From NCBI GenBank assembly GCA_025352325.1, contig JANXTR010000033.1:1-64000 (forward strand): a DNA stretch of 64,000 bases, read 5' to 3'. The translations under genes were made by a program, and so were the position numbers. The notes beneath the pieces were generated by a model. That model saw nothing but the letters and a program-made list of their open reading frames with translations. It made no database searches and had not been told where the DNA came from. Of the stretch, positions 62,062-64,000 are shown piece after piece. Numbering within the stretch: the stretch's first letter is position 1; each line of letters begins with the position of its first letter. Source of the stretch: Microbacteriaceae bacterium. Its GTDB lineage: Bacteria; Actinomycetota; Actinomycetes; Actinomycetales; Microbacteriaceae.

Positions 62062-62864
62062 TGTCGGAGGTTGCAGTCGTCGAGGAATCCGCAGGGGTTC
62101 CCGGAGGGCCGATCCAGGCCTTCACCGTCACCCTCATCATCCGGCGCTTCGACCCCGAGGTGGATGCCGAGCCACACTGGCAAGACTTCGACGTCGAGAT
62201 GTATCCGACCGACCGCGTGCTCGACGCGCTGCACAAGATCAAGTGGGAGCAGGACGGCTCGCTCACATTCCGTCGCAGCTGCGCCCACGGCATCTGCGGC
62301 TCGGATGCCATGCGCATCAACGGCCGCAACCGGCTGGCGTGCAAGACCCTGATCAAGGATCTCGACATCAGCCAGCCGATCTACGTCGAGGCGATCAAGG
62401 GCCTGCCCCTCGAGAAGGACCTCATCGTCGACATGGAGCCGTTCTTCGAGTCGTACCGCGCGATCCAGCCCTTCCTCATCGCGAGCGACAAGCCAGACAA
62501 GGAGCGCATCCAGTCGGTCGCCCAGCGCGCCGTCTTCGACGACACGACCAAGTGCATCCTCTGCGCCGCGTGCACCTCGAGCTGCCCGGTGTTCTGGACC
62601 GACGGTCAATACTTCGGCCCGGCCGCCATCGTCAACGCGCACCGCTTCATCTTCGACAGCCGCGACGAGGGCAGCCAGGTGCGCCTCGACATCCTGAACG
62701 ACAAGGAGGGGGTGTGGCGCTGCCGCACCACCTTCAACTGCTCCGAAGCCTGCCCGCGAGGCATCGAGGTCACGAAGGCGATCTCCGAGGTCAAGGCCGC
62801 GATCCTGCGCGGCAACCCGGGGCTCCCGTCGTCTGACCTCGTGCTGACGCCAGTCGGCGCCTGA
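62061..62864 (+). CDS. sdhB: Succinate dehydrogenase iron-sulfur subunit
   Basis: A 267-residue electron-transfer subunit. The [2Fe-2S] ligands are in FRRSCAHGICGSDAMRI and RLACKTL. The [4Fe-4S] and [3Fe-4S] ligands are in CILCAACTSSCPVFW and FNCSEACPRGIEV. ATG at 62061 overlaps the sdhA stop by one base (TGATG). It is the last gene of the operon and is followed by a strong hairpin terminator. Confidence 0.96.
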   Translation: MSEVAVVEESAGVPGGPIQAFTVTLIIRRFDPEVDAEPHWQDFDVEMYPTDRVLDALHKIKWEQDGSLTFRRSCAHGICGSDAMRINGRNRLACKTLIKDLDISQPIYVEAIKGLPLEKDLIVDMEPFFESYRAIQPFLIASDKPDKERIQSVAQRAVFDDTTKCILCAACTSSCPVFWTDGQYFGPAAIVNAHRFIFDSRDEGSQVRLDILNDKEGVWRCRTTFNCSEACPRGIEVTKAISEVKAAILRGNPGLPSSDLVLTPVGA

Positions 62865-62872
62865 CCACATGA

Positions 62873-62914
62873 CCGAAGGCCGCCTGCCACTTTTCTAAGT
62901 GGGGCGGCCTTCGG
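62873..62914 (+). terminator. Terminator hairpin after sdhB
   Basis: CCGAAGGCCGCC (62873-62884) pairs perfectly with GGCGGCCTTCGG (62903-62914). Inside, CCACTT pairs with AAGTGG around TTCT. With 18 paired bases starting 9 bases after the stop codon, it is a clear transcription end, although the T-tract is short. Confidence 0.85.
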
Positions 62915-62967
62915 CGTTCTCCCGATCTGTCGCAACCGAGCGCAAACGTGTGCGACATGTCCATGTG

Positions 62968-63009
62968 GGTCGGTGCTCGCTCGGGCTGGGATCCTGGCGA
63001 GCGCCGACC
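62968..63009. terminator. Second hairpin between sdhB and the convergent membrane-protein gene
   Basis: GGTCGGTGCTCGC (62968-62980) pairs with GCGAGCGCCGACC (62997-63009), 13 bp with one G-T wobble and a 16-base loop. It lies downstream of both convergent genes, so it may end the minus-strand transcript. The surrounding 62915-63118 shows no gene. Confidence 0.5.
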
Positions 63010-63118
63010 CTCCACCCCCCACTGGGACGAAAGGGAGAGTGGAGTCTGTGTGAAGTCACCTTCACGAGAAGAGACGGGGTTCTGCGGCGGTTATGACGCG
63101 GATCCCCGAAAAAGGTTC

Positions 63119-64000
63119 TCAGTTCAGCAGCGAGAGGTGCAGACCAAGCGAGTTCGAGTTGATCGAGAGCGGCGCCAGGAGTGCGCCGAAGATGCCGGCG
63201 GGCAGCGGAGCCTTCTGGCTCACCGCTCCGTCGGCGCCCATGACCGTCTTCGGCAGGCCGTTGACCGTGATCGACCAACCGCCGTTGGACGCCACCACCG
63301 TCGTGTACACCGAGCCGGCGACCTGCGCCGAGACGGTGGCCCCGGGCGTCCCCGTGCCGGCGAGATGCAGGTTCACAGTGGCGTTCACGGCCGGAGCATC
63401 CCCGGTGACCGGCGCGAGCACCGGCGCGGTGACGCCGGTCACCCCGCCGCCGCCGCCGTTCACCGCGGTGCTGCCGACGCCATCCACCGCGGTGCCGAGG
63501 CCGTTGGCCACATCGCCCACGGTTCGGCCGGTCGAGCCGAGCACGGAGGTGTCCGCGCGATCGACGGCGCTCAACGTCGGGGTGGGGATCGACACCTGAG
63601 GCGGATCCACCGAGCCGGAAGCCGATACATGCTGCGCGGTCTCCGGCAGGGCAAGCGGTGAGCCGGGTGCGGCCACCCCGAGGATGACGCCCCCGCCGAC
63701 CGCCACGATGATCGCGAGGCTGCCGACGAGGGCTCCCGCACCGGATGCCGCGCCCATCGAGATTCCGCCGAGCACCGGTGCCGCCGTCACGCTGCTACTG
63801 CCCGCGGCGGCATGGATCGCGGCCGGGAGGGCTGGGATGATCTCGGATGCCAGGGCCACCGTCGGATGGGCCAGCGAGGCGAGCAGCGCGCCGCCGGCGA
63901 CACCGCCCAGCAGCAGCGGGAGCATGACCACGGCGAGGTGCGAGCCGACCTCCTCGACCTCGTCGGAGATCACCGAGCACTTGGTGCAGCCGAGTAGGTG
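63119..64000 (-). CDS. C-terminal part of a zinc-finger sigma/anti-sigma-type membrane protein
   Basis: The frame continues past the right edge, so the start is not seen. At the edge it encodes HLLGCTKCSVISDEV, the second half of an HxxxCxxC zinc finger found in anti-sigma factors and in sigma factors fused to them. A basic-acidic helix and a membrane segment follow (LAVVMLPLLLGGVAGGALLASL), a second hydrophobic stretch near 63680-63750, then a Gly/Thr/Ser-rich outer part with NATVNLHLAGTGTPGATVSA, which looks like an Ig-like beta domain. Related Microbacteriaceae genes join an ECF sigma domain to this tail. Whether the sigma domain is present here cannot be seen. Confidence 0.7.
   Translation of the reverse strand, partial: HLLGCTKCSVISDEVEEVGSHLAVVMLPLLLGGVAGGALLASLAHPTVALASEIIPALPAAIHAAAGSSSVTAAPVLGGISMGAASGAGALVGSLAIIVAVGGGVILGVAAPGSPLALPETAQHVSASGSVDPPQVSIPTPTLSAVDRADTSVLGSTGRTVGDVANGLGTAVDGVGSTAVNGGGGGVTGVTAPVLAPVTGDAPAVNATVNLHLAGTGTPGATVSAQVAGSVYTTVVASNGGWSITVNGLPKTVMGADGAVSQKAPLPAGIFGALLAPLSINSNSLGLHLSLLN

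Overview
The window is high-GC DNA from an actinobacterium, most likely a member of the Microbacteriaceae. That placement is an inference from the gene order (purE-purK-gtrA-PH protein-birA-ppm-accB-accE and maf-accA), the sdhCDAB order, the presence of WbbL, LCP and Ppm proteins, and start codons that sit 6-8 bases after a TANNNT box.

Positions 1-23386 form a cell-surface glycan locus. It starts with two fucosyltransferase-type genes and a family-2 glycosyltransferase (minus strand). Next comes a CDP-sugar module: rfbF (glucose-1-P cytidylyltransferase), a thiamine-diphosphate acetolactate-synthase-like enzyme, a reductase of the abequose/paratose synthase type, a glycosyltransferase, a further SDR, rfbH (the iron-sulfur PMP enzyme E1) and CDP-glucose 4,6-dehydratase. 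Together they match the route to CDP-yersiniose, a 3,6-dideoxyhexose with a two-carbon branch. Then come glycosyltransferases, WbbL and the dTDP-rhamnose genes rmlA, rmlC, rmlB and rmlD. An acyltransferase with an SGNH domain and a final GT4 enzyme complete the locus. An LCP ligase that would fix the polymer to peptidoglycan follows at 23440-24945.

Positions 24959-42202 are mostly core metabolism: purE/purK, GtrA, a PH-domain membrane protein, biotin ligase divergent from polyprenol-phosphate-mannose synthase, acyl-CoA carboxylase beta and epsilon subunits, then maf and the biotinylated alpha subunit. Between accE and maf lie a gene-free stretch with five strong hairpins (31605-31786), an FkbM-type methyltransferase, a response regulator/histidine kinase/degenerate-kinase trio preceded by a possible small peptide gene, and a TrmA-family RNA methyltransferase. 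A second acyltransferase and a disulfide-less LpdA flavoprotein close this part.

Positions 42258-57799 form a nucleoside uptake and salvage region: purine nucleoside phosphorylase, phosphosugar mutase, PTS IIB and IIA without a IIC, adenosine deaminase, an IclR regulator, an adenosylhomocysteinase-like enzyme, nucleoside hydrolase, thymidine phosphorylase, cytidine deaminase and a BMP-family ABC transporter. It is interrupted at 49695-50585 by a cassette with 65-base, 80%-identical inverted terminal repeats around a decayed AbiEi/DUF559-like gene. Positions 57993-64000 hold manC, sdhCDAB and the end of a zinc-finger (anti-)sigma membrane protein.

The most notable points are the yersiniose-type pathway in an actinobacterium, an apparent AUU start for rfbH, the inverted-repeat cassette, the hairpin array, and a leaderless promoter signature that includes divergent pairs with overlapping -10 boxes.
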